From NCBI GenBank assembly GCA_905178155.1, contig CAJINV010000001.1, forward strand, positions 8,817,642 through 8,881,641: a stretch of DNA of 64,000 bases. The letters run 5' to 3'. This DNA comes from Amoebophrya sp. A120 (Eukaryota; Sar; Dinophyceae; Syndiniales; Amoebophryaceae). Positions within the stretch are counted from its first letter, which is position 1; every line of letters begins with the position of its first letter. The position numbers and the translations under genes are program-made. This document shows, in pieces, positions 46,616-56,068 of the stretch. The notes under the pieces are model-generated. The model saw only the letters and a list, made by a program, of their open reading frames with translations, did not search any database and was not told the DNA's origin.

Positions 46616-47148
46616 TGCAGCTGCTTAAGATCTCGATTCATGCACGACATCCCGATCAGATTGTATTCCGGAAAGCCTGTGTAGACTAGTTCTAGATCTA
46701 GTTGTGTAAGTACAACTTTTCTTCCTATATTACTCTATTCCTTCGTGTGAAGTAGACACGAAACAGCGACACCCAGCACATCCGATTACTGAAAATGGTG
46801 CGGTAGTTGTTACACCGACACCAAAAACTAAAACGGAAGAAGGACGAAAGTTCAACCAAGAGTCACGATCTCAATGCAGCTACAACTGCTGCTGGCGCAG
46901 ATGTTCTCCTCCGTTTGTCCGTGCTCGATTTTGCCTGTCCTTGACACTTCAGCTGCGTGTGTAGTTCGCTGAAGCGCTGTACTTAGCAGGATCAGACAGC
47001 GTTACCTTCATGTTTTCATCTGGATCTTCATGTCATTCGATAGCCCACTCATCTCTCGCTCTTCTCAACATCAACTGGAATCAGTATACACTTCTCAGTT
47101 GAAGAGCGAAATCTAACAGAAGAAACTGAGCAAACAAGAAACTGAAAC
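46616..47148. other. intergenic region
   Basis: The spacer between two long + strand genes. No coding or repeat feature is supported. Confidence 0.6.
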
Positions 47149-50100
47149 ATGACCTCCAAGCGCAGCATCTGTAGTTCCTCCGATATGGTGCCTGCTCGTA
47201 GCGGAAATCCTGCATCTCACGAAGACGATGAACCGAAGCAGACCATCGGCACAAGCCCGACATCCTCTATTGGTAGTGAACCTCCGCCCTTGTCGTTTGG
47301 TGCGGTGCCGGAGGCGCTCTTCGGGGATCTCTACGGGATGCAGTTGGAGAACGCGAAGGACGTCCGGAGCACGCTGCGCGACATTTTCGTTTTTCGTGAC
47401 AACCTGATCAATTTCAAGAAGCTGTGCCAACGAAATCTTCGCAAAATCGTCGCTCTCCTTGACAAAACCCGCGCCCCGCACCAGTTCTTCCATTACGGCA
47501 TGCGTGTCCTTGCGGTCTCCCCTGACAAGCGCGGCCTGGAAACGATCATCGGGGAATACAAGCTCGTCGCGGAGAACAACAGCACCTGTGTCAGAGGACA
47601 TAACGTCGAGGAGGAAACTTCTCGGAAACGGAATAAAGACGTGGGCGCCATAGAAGTCTCTTCTGGCCCCGCGCCTTGCAATTATGAGTCCGTCCTCTGG
47701 GAAACGGAAGAGGTGGATGGCAAAACTGCACACAACGCTTGTTCTGCCCAAATTCAAGATTCTGTTTGGTCTTCCGACAACGTCACCCTCACTCAACCAT
47801 GCCCGTGGATACGCGAGCCGTGCCACCTAGCAAGTCTCGCCGATGGACGGGACGGCGAGTCGAATGAGCGCGACGAGAGCGAGAAGCTGTCAACTGTGCC
47901 TCGTAACGAAAGAGCCTCTTGCAGCACTGAAAATACAAACACGATTCCCACATTCCGTGACCAGAAGGATCACTATTGGACGGAGAGCAGCCGTTATGCG
48001 GAGATCACGCGTGTCAGGAATCGCTTGCAGGGCTTCCGTGACGTGCTGATGCATTTTCGCAACTTGACAAAGGCGCTTTGCTTGATTTCACGCGCCCCGC
48101 CAGAAAGAAATGCTGCCGGTGTTCAAGGTGCTGCAAGTTCTGTTCTGGAGCCAGCGCAAAGATCTTCCTCGTCTCAAACGAGAAAACGAGTGGACAACGG
48201 TACACACGCAACGACGTTGCTGCAGCCTAGCAACGCACCTCTCGCGGCAGGGGCCGCTTGGTGGAGGATGCAAGAAAAACGAGCAGAATATTCGCCTCCA
48301 GGTGAGCAACTGCAGCCCGACGGTCCGAAAAGAGACGAAGCGCCGCTTTGCGTGCTGCACTTCAAAGATGCTGCGGAAAAACCGAACGGGGATGGCACCA
48401 CTGCGCATGTAGAAGAGAGGGCCGAAGTAAACAAGACGAGGAACCGCCTCGCGGCGTGCGCTTTCATAGCAGATCAGAGTTTCTTCGACAAAGGTGATGC
48501 AGTCACGACGAAGCAAGTGCAAGGCCAGCCGCAAAACAGGAGCAACGAACAAGTAAATTGCCTTCAACTTCAGGGCGCTGTGCGTTTCTTCCTCGTGCAG
48601 TCCGGATCCTACAAGTACTGGCGCGCACGGGAAGGCTTACGGGCTGCGTACGCTGATCTCAAAACAGCGAGTGAGCAGCTGGACAAAAAAATCAAGCAGT
48701 TGCGAGAGGAGTTGGAGGAAGTAGTGCGGGGGAAAAATGGTTGCATGCTGTCCATTCTGGAATATGACCGTGCAGATTCGGGTTCGGGGTCATCTCGACG
48801 TCGCCACAAAAGTAACAAGTCACATGGGCTTTACCGTCTAAAGGCCGATCCCGGGGGAGACCTCATATTTTTGCCTCGAGGGGAGGGCTTTGCTGCCTGC
48901 TCATTGGAAGAGTTCCGCCAAAAGACGTCAGCCTACCATCGTACGACAAAGAAATTGGAAAAACTGGAGGGGACACGCGATGCGCTCTCTCTGCTGCTGG
49001 ATAGTGCGGAGGCTGTGTTGTATCAAAAAGGGCGCATTGTGTCTGCCAGCGATGCGTCTGGATCATCGTCGTTCTTGAAAAAGGGCGCAGGCGCTTCAGC
49101 ATCTTCCGGCATTGGGGGCGTTGCTGATATGAAGATGGGGTTCGGGAGCGATCATGAGTTGTCAGGTGGCAACGAGCTTGGAATTCCGTCCATTTACACC
49201 AGCATATTGGCACCCATGGAAACTGAGATAGAGACACAGACGGCGGTTATGCTAGCCGTTCTCAAAGACGCTGTCGATGTATCTGCTTCTCCAGCGAGCG
49301 ATGCCTCGACAGGCGCAGCCTTCCTCTCGGAAAGATTCGAGAGACACACAAACGAACCGCTGGTGCACTGCGCTGTCTGTAAGGCGCAGCTTCCGCAGTC
49401 CCTGATGCTTTGCAACAATGGAAATGGCGGTGACGCGAGGACTGCGTCTGAGGGCAATCCCAATGGTAATGACGATAAAGTCGCCAAACGCTCGGCTCCT
49501 AACTGCTGCCTTTTGTGTGCGGACCGGATTCGGCACGACAGAAAGATATGCCCGCAGCGTTTCCTCGCTGAAAGTAGACGTCATAATGTCGAAGCAGGCC
49601 AGCATGAGAAGAGCGCCAGAAGTACTGGCGCTGCGCTGAAGTCACATATTTTCTGTCCTCACCAGCATCGATGCTTGGCTTGCGACAATACGGCTTTTGT
49701 TCGTTGTGGCGAGTGCGGACTGGCACGGGGCGGTGCGGATGAAGTTCAAGATTTGGTAACGAAATTAGTACAAGGCGAACAAAGTGCTGCAGCCCAAGGA
49801 AATAAAAGCTTTGCCCATCTCTTTCTCGACTTTGATTTGACGCTTTGCTCTACCAAGGGAGGGGCAAACCCGCTGAAGGGTGCGCATGAGCTCGATTCAG
49901 AGCTTGTGGACGTCATCAAATACCTGCTGTCCGGCGAAAGAAAACATGAATGTGCTGAAATGCCACAATGCACACACGACGACGACCACGTAGAAGATGA
50001 TTCTGCCGCCGGCTTCCCTGAAGAGCAAAACAAGCGCGACCTGACCACCGGGCGAGTGACCATTCTGACCAAAAATCCGCACCGCGAAGAGATCCGGTCT

Positions 50101-50289
50101 TTCGTTCAACGTGAGACTGGTCTCAGTGTGCGCGTAGTCACCGTTCCCGGCCGAAGCAGCAAGCGCGAGTGGGTCGCGGAGAAGCTGCAGCAAGGCAGCG
50201 TGGTGTTTGTCGACGACGACATAAATGAACACGCAGCAATCGGAAATTTGCCTAACCTCTGGAGAATTCACTTCACAAGGGATGAGTAG
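47149..50289 (+). CDS. Cys-rich protein with C-terminal HAD phosphatase-like domain, 1,046 aa
   Basis: A single uninterrupted exon from ATG 47149 (A-rich context) to TAG. Residues 1-500 are helical and low-complexity, with pieces like RNRLQGFRDVLMHFRNL that recur as diverged helices (compare VRSTLRDIFVFRDNLINFKKL). A coiled coil lies near 500-530 (QLDKKIKQLREELEEVV). Around 740-865 are several Cys pairs (CAVC, CLLC, CLAC, CGEC) that could form zinc-binding knuckles. From about 885 the HAD motifs appear in order: LFLDFDLTL (nucleophile Asp), VTILTKN (motif II), the Lys of SSKREW, and VVFVDDD (motif IV). Presumably a phosphatase acting on protein or a small molecule; the partner is unknown. Introns are absent. 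A 70-bp inverted copy of its 3' end lies at 53608. Confidence 0.8.
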   Translation: MTSKRSICSSSDMVPARSGNPASHEDDEPKQTIGTSPTSSIGSEPPPLSFGAVPEALFGDLYGMQLENAKDVRSTLRDIFVFRDNLINFKKLCQRNLRKIVALLDKTRAPHQFFHYGMRVLAVSPDKRGLETIIGEYKLVAENNSTCVRGHNVEEETSRKRNKDVGAIEVSSGPAPCNYESVLWETEEVDGKTAHNACSAQIQDSVWSSDNVTLTQPCPWIREPCHLASLADGRDGESNERDESEKLSTVPRNERASCSTENTNTIPTFRDQKDHYWTESSRYAEITRVRNRLQGFRDVLMHFRNLTKALCLISRAPPERNAAGVQGAASSVLEPAQRSSSSQTRKRVDNGTHATTLLQPSNAPLAAGAAWWRMQEKRAEYSPPGEQLQPDGPKRDEAPLCVLHFKDAAEKPNGDGTTAHVEERAEVNKTRNRLAACAFIADQSFFDKGDAVTTKQVQGQPQNRSNEQVNCLQLQGAVRFFLVQSGSYKYWRAREGLRAAYADLKTASEQLDKKIKQLREELEEVVRGKNGCMLSILEYDRADSGSGSSRRRHKSNKSHGLYRLKADPGGDLIFLPRGEGFAACSLEEFRQKTSAYHRTTKKLEKLEGTRDALSLLLDSAEAVLYQKGRIVSASDASGSSSFLKKGAGASASSGIGGVADMKMGFGSDHELSGGNELGIPSIYTSILAPMETEIETQTAVMLAVLKDAVDVSASPASDASTGAAFLSERFERHTNEPLVHCAVCKAQLPQSLMLCNNGNGGDARTASEGNPNGNDDKVAKRSAPNCCLLCADRIRHDRKICPQRFLAESRRHNVEAGQHEKSARSTGAALKSHIFCPHQHRCLACDNTAFVRCGECGLARGGADEVQDLVTKLVQGEQSAAAQGNKSFAHLFLDFDLTLCSTKGGANPLKGAHELDSELVDVIKYLLSGERKHECAEMPQCTHDDDHVEDDSAAGFPEEQNKRDLTTGRVTILTKNPHREEIRSFVQRETGLSVRVVTVPGRSSKREWVAEKLQQGSVVFVDDDINEHAAIGNLPNLWRIHFTRDE

Positions 50290-51183
50290 ACTTGAACTGC
50301 TTGACTAGCAGGGAAGCAAGAATTTTTATGCAGCAGCACTCTGCCTCTCAATTTCAGTTTGCAGGACTACGAGGTAACCAGCTGGATTGGTGTTGCAGTT
50401 TCATCTTTGATCACCTTCCGCGTGATCGGTCTATCTGAGTTTATTTCTGCGATTTTGATCATAGCAAAAGCGAAGAAGGAAATTTACAAAAAGCAAAACG
50501 AGAAGAATGAAGTGAAGTACAGAAAGTCGAAGGATTGTTCTTGGTGTTGAGGCATGATGTATAGCACGCGGACGAATTGTTGGTTTTGGCTCTCGGGAGG
50601 ATGGGGTATATGATCGAGGATGTTGTTTACATCTGTCCACCTCATTGAAAAGTTGCTCAAGATCCACACTAGCTGCAAATCCTGTGCTGCTAGACTTTTT
50701 TCTTTTTGCAATTCTTTGTTTCCATTGCTATGGTACTTGTAGCTGGTTCGTGTGGATGTCCGTCTGTTTCTGAGGGATTCAGATTCGTATGTGCATTAGC
50801 GTGAAGATCATGAAGAAGCTAAAGATCTAGATCCATGGACATACATAGTGCCGTTTTTTTTTTTCGAGCTAACAACGAGCGCCTTCGGAACGAGCGGAAC
50901 TGATTCTTCTATTTGCAATTTCTGTCTTGTCTTGTTTTATTTCATTTTCGTTCTGAACTAGAATCCAGGATGTAGGCGGGATTGGACCAGGAGCTTGCAG
51001 TTGTACGGGTTCAAATGGACTGCACTCCGAATGAATCAATTACTAGATTTTATTTATGATTTGAGATTGACTACTGACACTGCATTGGAACAAAACCCCG
51101 AAGGTGAGACTATTATCTGAGAACTTCTCTGTTTTGTCCTTACTCCAAATTCGTAAAATTCTCTTCCAAATTTCGTCACAAAA
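50290..51183. other. intergenic region
   Basis: T-rich in its distal half, including a poly-T run near 50855-50864. Several short frames have no support. Confidence 0.55.
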
Positions 51184-52037
51184 ATGTCCGCGTCATCATC
51201 TTCGTCAACAGCAGCTCCTTCAAGCTCCGGTCGTGTAAATTTTGGAGACCTCATGTTACAGAAAGCAGGACGTGGAGACAAGCTGAGCTACGCGGAATGG
51301 ACCAAGCAAATGAAACAACAGCACGACGAATCCTTTCGCCTGCGGGTGCTTGCGTCGATGGTATATCTCGGTGGTAGAGTCTCAGTCTGTGACTGTGAGC
51401 CCTTTGCGGTTGCTTCCTTTTGTGTGCTAATTTTTTAATAGGGCTTCACTTCTATCGTCTCTGTTGTGTTTGTTTCCATTTCATTCGCCGTTTTCCATGT
51501 TGCTGCAACCAGGTATCCGCCTGGACGCAGGCCATCCGCAGAATTACGCCCGGAAATTGTCTTCCCGCGCTCCCAATCGAAGTCCTCAGGATTATCCTGA
51601 GCTTTGTCGGGTCCGTCATGCCACCTCCTGCGATCCCCAGTCGGGATGAAGTTGAGAAGTTGTGTCACGAAAAGCGTGCGGAGGAATACGGAAAAGTGGC
51701 GAAGTACTACGCGGATTTAGCGAAGGCCGCAGCGCTGCAGGGAAAAAGCCGCCTCCTCATCACCAAAGAAGTTGCGAATGCCGCGCCGAGAATCTTCGCC
51801 GGAGACGACGAGGACGGCGGCAGAAGTGCCGGGCGCTTAGGTGTCTTTGGTATCTTGAATCTGCGCTATGGTTATGAAGTGCGCGACAGTGATGGCGACC
51901 CCATTGAAAAGGCTCATCTCTTCATGGAAGACAGCGACGGCTTTCCATACTCCTTGGAGTGGACCGAGAGCAAGCGCAACAAGGCCGACCCGAAGCCGCT
52001 CGTCGAGGCTTTTCGCCGGATGGAGGAGCGGAACTAG
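51184..52037 (+). CDS. unrecognised protein, paralogue of the gene at 60067, 233 aa
   Basis: Exons 51184-51360 and 51513-52037 join in phase 0 through a GT-AG intron placed right after an Ala-Ser-Met end and before Val-Ser. The start is a Ser/Ala-rich leader (MSASSSSSTAAPSSS). The core shares with the 60067 gene the order: short N-terminal module with a Glu/Gln-rich helix, LPIEVLRIILSFVGSVMP (compare LPNEVVGLVLEFIGTVMP), a helix with YYADLAKAAA (compare DYLVTLARESA), a beta-rich segment with a DSDGDP turn, and DGFPYSLEW (compare DGFPYKLIW). The intron position is identical. The IEVLRIILSFVG helix is faintly F-box-like, but I do not call it. This copy ends about 160 residues earlier than its paralogue. 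Confidence 0.75.
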
Positions 52038-52088
52038 ACCCGTGTGGGGCAGGCTGCGAAGAAATTGCCGAAGCGCGGAGAATCGTAT

Positions 52089-52770
52089 GTAGTGAGGTCA
52101 CGAACGTTCTATCCTAGCGGTTTTTTTGCCATGCATCACGCAAAACGACCCGCAGTTTTCAAGCGGCCGGAAGTGTTTTGGGGCATAAAAAGTTTTTAAT
52201 TATCAAGCGGCCGGGGCTTTGCCAACAAACAAGCCCGGTCGAAAACTAGCGATTCCCGCTGGATAAAACGACGCAGGGGAGCCGGCAAAAGGGGCGCCCT
52301 TCTGAGGCGCCCACCGCCTTAGTTTCTGGCGGTTTGGGGCGCCCAAAAAGTAGCACTCCGAAAAAAACAGCGAATCCGCATGGTATGGGCCTCATTTTGG
52401 CCCACATTCGGGCCCCGCAAAAGACGCCATCAAAATCCGCCATCTCAGAGGCGGACTCAAGGCCAGAAGATGCGGCATTTTGACAAAAAAAAAAAATAAA
52501 GACCAAAGTCCGCCAAAAGCAGAAAGCCAATCCGCATGCTATGGGCCCGATTTGGGGCTCCCAAGCGGCCGACCATGGCGGGGGCCCTGGCGGGTCCATA
52601 GCATGTGGGGAAGGTTTTTCGATTCGAAACCAAATGGAGGCCAGTTCTGGATCGATATTTTTAGCGACCGCCGTGCCGTCCTGCATAACATTACTCACGA
52701 TGGCACGGTGGGCAGAGAGTTCGCGTCTTTTTTTGGCGTGAAGACAAAAAAACCGCCATGACCTCACTAC
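52089..52770. mobile_element. possible 0.68-kb element with 12-bp inverted ends
   Basis: GTAGTGAGGTCA at 52089-52100 is mirrored exactly at 52759-52770, and just inside both ends the word GCGGTTTTTTTG recurs in inverted order. The interior has GC-rich words repeated two or three times (aagcggccgg; tccgcatg-tatgggcc). It lies directly in the 3' flank of the 51184 gene. No coding capacity and no clear TSD. Confidence 0.5.
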
Positions 52771-52984
52771 CCCCGCTGAGGCGGCTATTATTGGTACATG
52801 GAAAGAGGTGGCACACTTCACTTAATTGTTGGAGTCCTCATCATGTGAATCGACAGAGTGCTTAATAAAAGTTGAAAAATTATTGGCGTGTCATGTTTGT
52901 CTTCGGAGAAACTGCACGTGCGCGGTGCTGGATGTGGTGTTTCTGAATCGTCTTCGAAAAAATGCCTGAGTAACAAATAAACAA

Positions 52985-53014
52985 TAGGCGTGGGCCTGCG
53001 GGCCTAAATTCCGG
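52985..53014 (+). repeat. isolated 30-bp copy of the inverted-repeat end
   Basis: taggcgtgggcctgcgggcc followed by taaattccgg matches the outermost 30 bp of the 79-bp repeats at 53866 and 56068, in the same orientation as the left one. The three bases before it (caa) also match the flank of the right-hand repeat. Confidence 0.85.
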
Positions 53015-53607
53015 AGTTGAGTCCTGTGCTTTTGCTGGTGAAAGAAGCTTTGCTAAGCGTCCCACCACTTCTGGTGTCGCCAATACTTTTTCTCTGGCGC
53101 TTTGCAGGTGGCTCCATTTTTTCCCCAGCGGGTGCTGGGCGCAAATTTATTTCTCAAAACGTAAGACTAAGAAACTGAAACAAGAGAATGCAAAATTCCA
53201 GCTTTTTTGCGCATCTCCATTGATCATTTACGACGATACACGATATGAGGTTTCTTGGGCTTCTCGTCTGATAATGATATGACCCAAGGCCGCCATCAGA
53301 GGATGACGCTTCACTCAACCTGATCTGAGTGATCTGTTGATCTCACACACATGAAGATCTAAAGATCGAGAAGACGCGAAAGAACCAAAAACGCAGCGTT
53401 TGCCTTGGTTAGAATTGCAAAAACGTCGCATGCTCCTGGCCGAAAAACATCAAATAAGACAAAAGCAAGCAGCACTTTCAAGAGTGACAATTAAAAGAGT
53501 GACTTGTTGTCTTCGCACTTCTGCTTGTCCAAGCCACGCCCAGAAAACAAAAACTGCAAGTGCCCCACCGCGAAATAAGCGGCGCGCTGCCATACTGCGC
53601 AAAAAGT

Positions 53608-53677
53608 TACTCATCCCTTGTGAAGTGAATTCTCCAGAGGTTGGGCAAATTTCCGAACGCTGCGTGTTCATTTATGT
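53608..53677 (-). pseudogene. inverted 70-bp fragment of the HAD-protein gene 3' end
   Basis: The minus strand here matches 50219-50288 (the last codons of the 47149 gene up to the stop) at 67 of 70 bases. It has no upstream coding context. It is a displaced fragment or the trace of a rearrangement about 3.3 kb downstream. Confidence 0.85.
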
Positions 53678-53865
53678 ATGAACAGGAAGGTGTTATTGAA
53701 GTAAGCACCAATTATACCATCTTTTCGGGTTTATGGCTTCCTACCGTGGTCTGATTACAACAACAACTGCACTAACGCTCGCAGTGTGATTAACTTTCTG
53801 AAATTTGTGAGCTTCGGTTTGCGAGTGTGCCGCGTTTAAGAACAGCAGACGTATTTTATTTGGAG

Positions 53866-53944
53866 TAGGCGTGGGCCTGCGGGCCTAAATTCCGGTGGGT
53901 TGGTCGGTTGGTTGGTTGGTTTTGGACAGACGACATTTGACCGA
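53866..53944 (+). repeat. left 79-bp inverted repeat
   Basis: Begins taggcgtgggcctgcgggcc, contains a GGTT tandem stretch and ends gacgacatttgaccga. It is identical in reverse complement to 55990-56068. Confidence 0.95.
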
Positions 53945-53991
53945 ATTTACGAAGTATGGAGACAAATCCCTGCTCGCTCTTGGCGAAGAGC

Positions 53992-54069
53992 GGAAAACCA
54001 TGCACCTGTCGCGGAGACAATAATCTCCTCGAAAAGATTATTGTCTCCCCAACAGGTAGATGGTTTTCC
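53992..54069. repeat. imperfect hairpin with repeated gagacaataatc words
   Basis: ggaaaacca...acctgt...ggagacaataatc pairs with gattattgtctcc...acaggt...tggttttcc around a short loop. The word gattattgtctc is present a further time at 54075-54086, so the arm was also duplicated in tandem. Confidence 0.8.
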
Positions 54070-54289
54070 GTGGAGATTATTGTCTCTCTCGCCGATACGT
54101 AGAGGTTGGAAATTGAAAATCGGAGCCCTGCCCTCGGGGGTGGGGCGGCTCCACGGTTTTGAATTTAGAAGACAGCCGCAACGGCAAGGAGGGCGAAACA
54201 TGATAAGGGGGTGGTCGGGGCGCGCGGCGCACCTGCCTCCCTACCGGGGCTGCAGCCCGCCCCTGCGAGGCAGAGTTCGATGTGTCCAC

Positions 54290-54590
54290 GCAACACAGAC
54301 ACAAATCTGTGTTGCGCGGGCGCCAATCTGTGTTGCGCGCACCACAAATCCGTGCTGCGCGCAGCTCGCCGCAGACACAAATCTCCGCTGCGCGCAGCGC
54401 AAATCTGTGTCGCGCGCAAATCTGTGCTGCGTGTTGCGCGCAAATCTGTGCTGCGCGCAGCTCGCCGGAGACAAATCTGTGCTGCGCGGACGCAAATCTG
54501 TGTTGCGCGCAGCACAAATCAGTGTTGCGCGCAGCTCGCCGCAGACACAGATCTGTGTTGCGTGGACGCGATCGGAGCTCCGGGGGGCCT
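54290..54590. repeat. short-unit repeat block (acaaatctgtgttgcgcg)
   Basis: About a dozen irregular copies of a unit of about 18 bp, acaaatctgtgttgcgcg, some combined with agctcgccgcagac into longer units. The word cacagatttgtg makes it partly self-complementary. Confidence 0.85.
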
Positions 54591-54837
54591 CGTGAGAATT
54601 TGCGCGAGATAGAAAGAGGTCGGGGCTCCAGTGCTGCATTTTTCTCCAGCCGCGACCTGCGTTTCCTGCCTCAACCCAAGCAAAGCACATTTGGGAAATA
54701 GAGACATATTCGCGCAAAATTTGGATCAGCCCCCGCTTGGTCATGCCGAGCGGGGGCTTTTTGCGCAACGCAACCCCTTGGCTGCGCGAGTCCCTTGCTT
54801 GCAAGCCCCCTGCTAATAAATTGAGCCCCTGGGGAGG

Positions 54838-55850
54838 TCGGCAGGCGTGGCCACCGGGTGGCGCGCGCGCGCCGACCCCTGCCAAGGCAGGTGGGTGGGT
54901 AGGGTCGGCAGGCGTGGCCAATAGGCAACGCACGCTCGCCCCACCCCCTCCCGCCCCCGCTGGCTTGGCAGGTGGGTTGGTAGGTCGGTAGGCGTGGCCA
55001 ATAGCCAACACACGCTCGCCCCCCCCCCCATTTGGCAGGTGGGTGGGTAGGTCGGACGCACGCTCGCCCCGGCCCCCCCCCACCAGGCAGGTGGGTGGGT
55101 AGGTCGGTAGGCGTGGCCAATAGGCAGCGCACGCTCGCCCCACCCCCCCACCTGCCTGGTGGGTGGGTTGGTAGGTCGCTCGGCAGGCGTGGCCAATAGG
55201 CAGCGCACGCTCGCCCCACCCACCCACCAGGCAGGTGGAGGGTGGGTAGGTCGGTAGGCGTGGCCAAGAGGCAACGCACGCTCACCCCACCCACCCACCA
55301 GCGAGGTGGGTGGGTAGGTCGGTAGGCGTTGTCAATAGGCAGCGCACGCTCGCCCCACCCGCCCACCAGGCTGGTGGGTGGGTAGGTCGGTAGGCGTAGC
55401 CAAGGGGCAGCGCACGCTCGCCCCACCCACCCACCAGCGAGGTGGGTGGGTAGGTCGGTGGGCGTGGCCAATAGGCAGCGCACGCTCGCCGCACCCACCC
55501 ACCAGGCTGGTGGGTGGGTAGGTCGGTAGGCGTGGCCAATAGGCAGCGCACGCTCCCTCGCCCCACCCACCCACCAGGCAGGTGGGTGGGTAGGTCGGTA
55601 GGCGTGGCCAAGGGGCAGCGCACGCTCGCCACACTCACCCACCCACCAGCGAGGTGGGTGGGTAGGTCGGTAGGTGTGGCCAATAGGCAGCGCTCGCTCG
55701 CTCGCCCCACCCACCCACCAGGCTGGCGGGTGGGTAGGTCGGTTGGCGTGGCCAATAGGCAGCGCGCGCTCCCTCGCCCCACCCACCCACCAGGCTGGTG
55801 GGTGGGTAGGTCGGTAGGCGTGACCAGTAGGCAGCTGTCTCTGGGTGGAA
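54838..55850. repeat. 68-bp minisatellite, about 15 copies
   Basis: Successive ggtaggcgtggcc words fall 68 bp apart (for example at 55321, 55389, 55457 and 55525; one interval is 72 because of a 4-bp insertion). Each unit contains cacgctcgccccacccaccc and an inverted pair, cccacccacca/tggtgggtggg, so every unit can form a hairpin. Copies become less regular to the left. Confidence 0.9.
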
Positions 55851-55989
55851 AGGGATAGGTAGGTAGGTGGGTCGGTGCGATCACGGTACTACAATGAATC
55901 GCAAAGGCGCCAGGTAGGTGGGTAGGTAGGCAGCTTCAACAGTAATAGTAGACGAATCTCAGAAAAACACAAAACACAATGCAGCGGGG

Positions 55990-56068
55990 TCGGTCAAATG
56001 TCGTCTGTCCAAAACCAACCAACCAACCGACCAACCCACCGGAATTTAGGCCCGCAGGCCCACGCCTA
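55990..56068 (-). repeat. right 79-bp inverted repeat
   Basis: Exact reverse complement of 53866-53944. The ATG at 55998, the only in-frame start found for the downstream gene, is inside it. Confidence 0.95.

Larger units (their letters stand above)
52771..53865. other. repeat-bearing intergenic region
   Basis: Holds a 30-bp copy of the outer end of the 79-bp inverted repeat (52985-53014) and an inverted gene fragment (53608-53677), both listed separately. No gene is supported. Confidence 0.6.
53866..56068. mobile_element. 2.2-kb structure with perfect 79-bp terminal inverted repeats
   Basis: Positions 53866-53944 and 55990-56068 are exact reverse complements over 79 bp. The 2,045 bp between hold a strong hairpin, a block of acaaatctgtgttgcgcg-like words and a 68-bp minisatellite, but no credible conserved protein. 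The long repeat-derived minus-strand frames translate to degenerate tandem peptides and are not called. No target duplication is visible (ttggag before, ttgcaa after). It could be a non-autonomous foldback-type element or an inverted segmental duplication. Confidence 0.75.

Noticed and set aside
51513-51650. An F-box in the 51184 and 60067 proteins
   Set aside because: LPIEVLRIILSFVG resembles the start of an F-box, but the remaining positions do not fit well enough by eye to name it.
53450-53671. A 73-codon minus-strand frame starting in the HAD-gene fragment
   Set aside because: It begins inside the displaced 70-bp fragment and is not in the frame of the parent protein; no support as a gene.
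54241-55786. Long minus-strand open frames of 328 and 371 codons
   Set aside because: They are read from the 68-bp minisatellite; the products are degenerate tandem peptides (HPPAWWVGGA-type) with no domain, and all three frames are open because of the repeat composition.
53866-56068. A CRISPR array
   Set aside because: The 68-bp units are tandem with no unique spacers and the genome is eukaryotic; it is a minisatellite.
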